From Thalassovita litoralis (GTDB lineage Bacteria > Pseudomonadota > Alphaproteobacteria > Rhodobacterales > Rhodobacteraceae): 64,000 bases of DNA. The stretch spans positions 20,312 through 84,311 of the forward strand of contig NZ_FXTO01000015.1 of assembly GCF_900182725.1 (NCBI RefSeq), read 5' to 3'. How positions within the stretch are numbered: the first letter of the stretch is position 1; every line of letters starts with the position of its first letter. The notes beneath the pieces are model-generated. The model ran no database searches. It had not been told where the DNA came from and saw only the letters and a program-made list of their open reading frames with translations. This document shows, one piece after another, positions 63,151 through 64,000 of the stretch. The position numbers and the translations under genes are program-made.

Positions 63151-63490
63151 GTTCTCCGCAGAAGCGGAATGGGACTTCGAGCTGATCTTCGACCATCTCG
63201 CGAGCTCATATGTCGAGTTGGGCGATGAGCCAGATGCCGCACTCATACGGGCGGGCGATCGGATCCGCGGGATCCGCGCTTCGGTGAATCTGTTGGCGCA
63301 ATCGCCCTACATGGGAACGTTGCGACCCGATATTCGGGTGGGCCTTCGCTTCGTGCGCCTGGAAAAGACCGTCATCTGGTTCTTGCCGGATGAAGAACGA
63401 AGCTGTGTCATCATAATTGCTTTGTTCTTCGGAGCACAGGATCACATCCGGCACATGCTGGCACGAATGCTCGCAGGGGAAGAGGCGTAA
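63137..63490 (+). CDS. parE: ParE-type toxin
   Basis: 117 residues from ATG 63137, inside the end of parD, so translation is coupled. WDLEFSAEAEWDFELIFDHL at the start and IRVGLRFVRLEKTVIWFLPD near the end fit the ParE/RelE fold; ParE members poison gyrase. Slightly longer than the usual 95-105. Complete, so with parD probably an active addiction module. Confidence 0.85.
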   Translation: MWDLEFSAEAEWDFELIFDHLASSYVELGDEPDAALIRAGDRIRGIRASVNLLAQSPYMGTLRPDIRVGLRFVRLEKTVIWFLPDEERSCVIIIALFFGAQDHIRHMLARMLAGEEA

Positions 63491-63593
63491 TTTTCCGAAA
63501 TCCAGAACGGCCTTCTGGAAGGGATGGTCCAAGCCAGAGCGTGTGATCTTGCCGAGCGCACGCATCCGCACGAGCCTGTCCTTTCTGACCGCG

Positions 63594-63850
63594 TCATGGC
63601 CCTGCGGCTTTGGTCAGGTTGACCCGGAACCGGTCTCTGTGCCGTTGATAGCGGCGGGTCATTTCGGCGCTGGCGTGCCCCAGCTGCTTCTGGACGCAAC
63701 GTTCGTCGACTTCGGCGGAACTCGCTAAACCTGCGCGCAGGCTGTGGCCTGAGAACAGGGCGGGACGACTTGAGGCTCGCCTGCCATCGGGCGCTCGTCT
63801 CATCTTCGGCAAGGAAATCAGCCGCGATCTGATCGGGCGGCTATGGTAGT
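63594..63850 (-). pseudogene. Tyrosine recombinase (integrase) C-terminal fragment
   Basis: FSGHSLRAGLASSAEVDERC and LGHASAEMTRRYQRHRDRF hold the H-x-x-R, H and catalytic Y of tyrosine recombinases. The first catalytic Arg and the whole N-terminal domain are missing, and upstream of about 63850 the frame no longer looks like an integrase. Probably left from a past integration. Confidence 0.7.
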
Positions 63851-63933
63851 GAGTTTTTAACCTATTTCGCGAACGATACCTTGTTGCGCAGAGATGTTTT
63901 GAAGCGTAAGGTTCCGCCGAGGGCCGTCTTGCC

Positions 63934-64000
63934 TCAGCAGCTCTTCTCGTCGGCCATGATGCTCTCGACGACTTTGGGATCACACTGTTCGTCGCGCAGG
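63934..64000 (-). CDS. Unidentified gene, last 21 codons at the window edge
   Basis: A minus-strand frame ending LRDEQCDPKVVESIMADEKS-C then TGA runs out of the window. It is too short to identify. The bases between it and the integrase fragment contain no other recognisable frame. Confidence 0.3.
   Translation of the reverse strand, partial: LRDEQCDPKVVESIMADEKSC

Overview
The window looks like most of a replicon from a Roseobacter-group alphaproteobacterium (Rhodobacterales). It carries a RepA-type (RPA family) replication initiator with a divergent parAB pair, an iteron origin, and a very large share of exopolysaccharide genes. The coupled dTDP-rhamnose operon rmlCBDA lies directly behind repA, an arrangement known from the roughly 65 kb 'biofilm' RepA-I plasmids of Phaeobacter and relatives. 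There is no rRNA, tRNA or core chromosomal block. That this is a plasmid or chromid is an inference from content; circularity cannot be seen here.

Layout. 1-4.9 kb: two GT4 glycosyltransferases, a GT25 transferase, an MsbA-like ABC exporter and a bactofilin. 4.9-7.9 kb: a 981-residue RTX/DUF4214 surface protein with nearly identical tandem repeats. 7.9-13.5 kb: accessory DNA with an orphan IS end, an NYN-type RNase gene split by an IS605-type element, small HTH regulators, a nuclease-like protein and a Crp fragment. 13.5-21.6 kb: a CHASE/PAS histidine kinase, a GmrSD-like DUF262 protein with a divergent XRE regulator, a recombinase-like protein and an unrecognised protein. 21.6-31 kb: two Flp-like pilin genes and a polymer locus (GH18-like/NodB/GT2 tri-domain enzyme, DUF3131 protein, acyltransferase). 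31-32.3 kb: ccdA, a ccdB-IS66 chimera and an IS66 passenger gene. 32.6-37.7 kb: gpsA, a Hint-domain secreted protein, vanZ and ilvD. 37.9-44.7 kb: a decaying GDP-fucose/capsule locus (manC, fcl, gmd and wzi intact; a GT2 gene, galE and wzx broken; an IS481-like fragment). 44.7-51.2 kb: ugd, galU, an EPS-associated MarR regulator, and wzc-wzb-wza. 51.5-57.5 kb: kdsA, kdsB, kpsF and rmlADBC. 57.5-61.5 kb: repA, origin, parA, parB. 61.5-64 kb: a scar zone with a chimeric ORF, a HigBA-like pair, a repC remnant, ParDE and an integrase fragment.

How it works together. The genes supply nucleotide sugars (dTDP-rhamnose, UDP-glucose, UDP-glucuronate, GDP-mannose, GDP-fucose, CMP-KDO) and export machinery (Wza, Wzb, Wzc, ABC exporter, Wzi), plus large secreted proteins and a scaffold protein, which points to attachment and biofilm. 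No intact flippase, Wzy polymerase or initiating sugar-phosphate transferase is seen here, so these must lie elsewhere or be lost.

Most notable: three TTTCGC-NN-GCGAAA palindromes confined to the rep/par side (candidate centromere sites); an oriV with 22-bp-period iterons and a perfect DnaA box; an IS605 insertion whose removal restores an NYN-domain gene coupled by ATGA to a ParD-like gene; the tri-domain polymer enzyme with an apparently dead GH18 part; and several in-frame chimeric genes.
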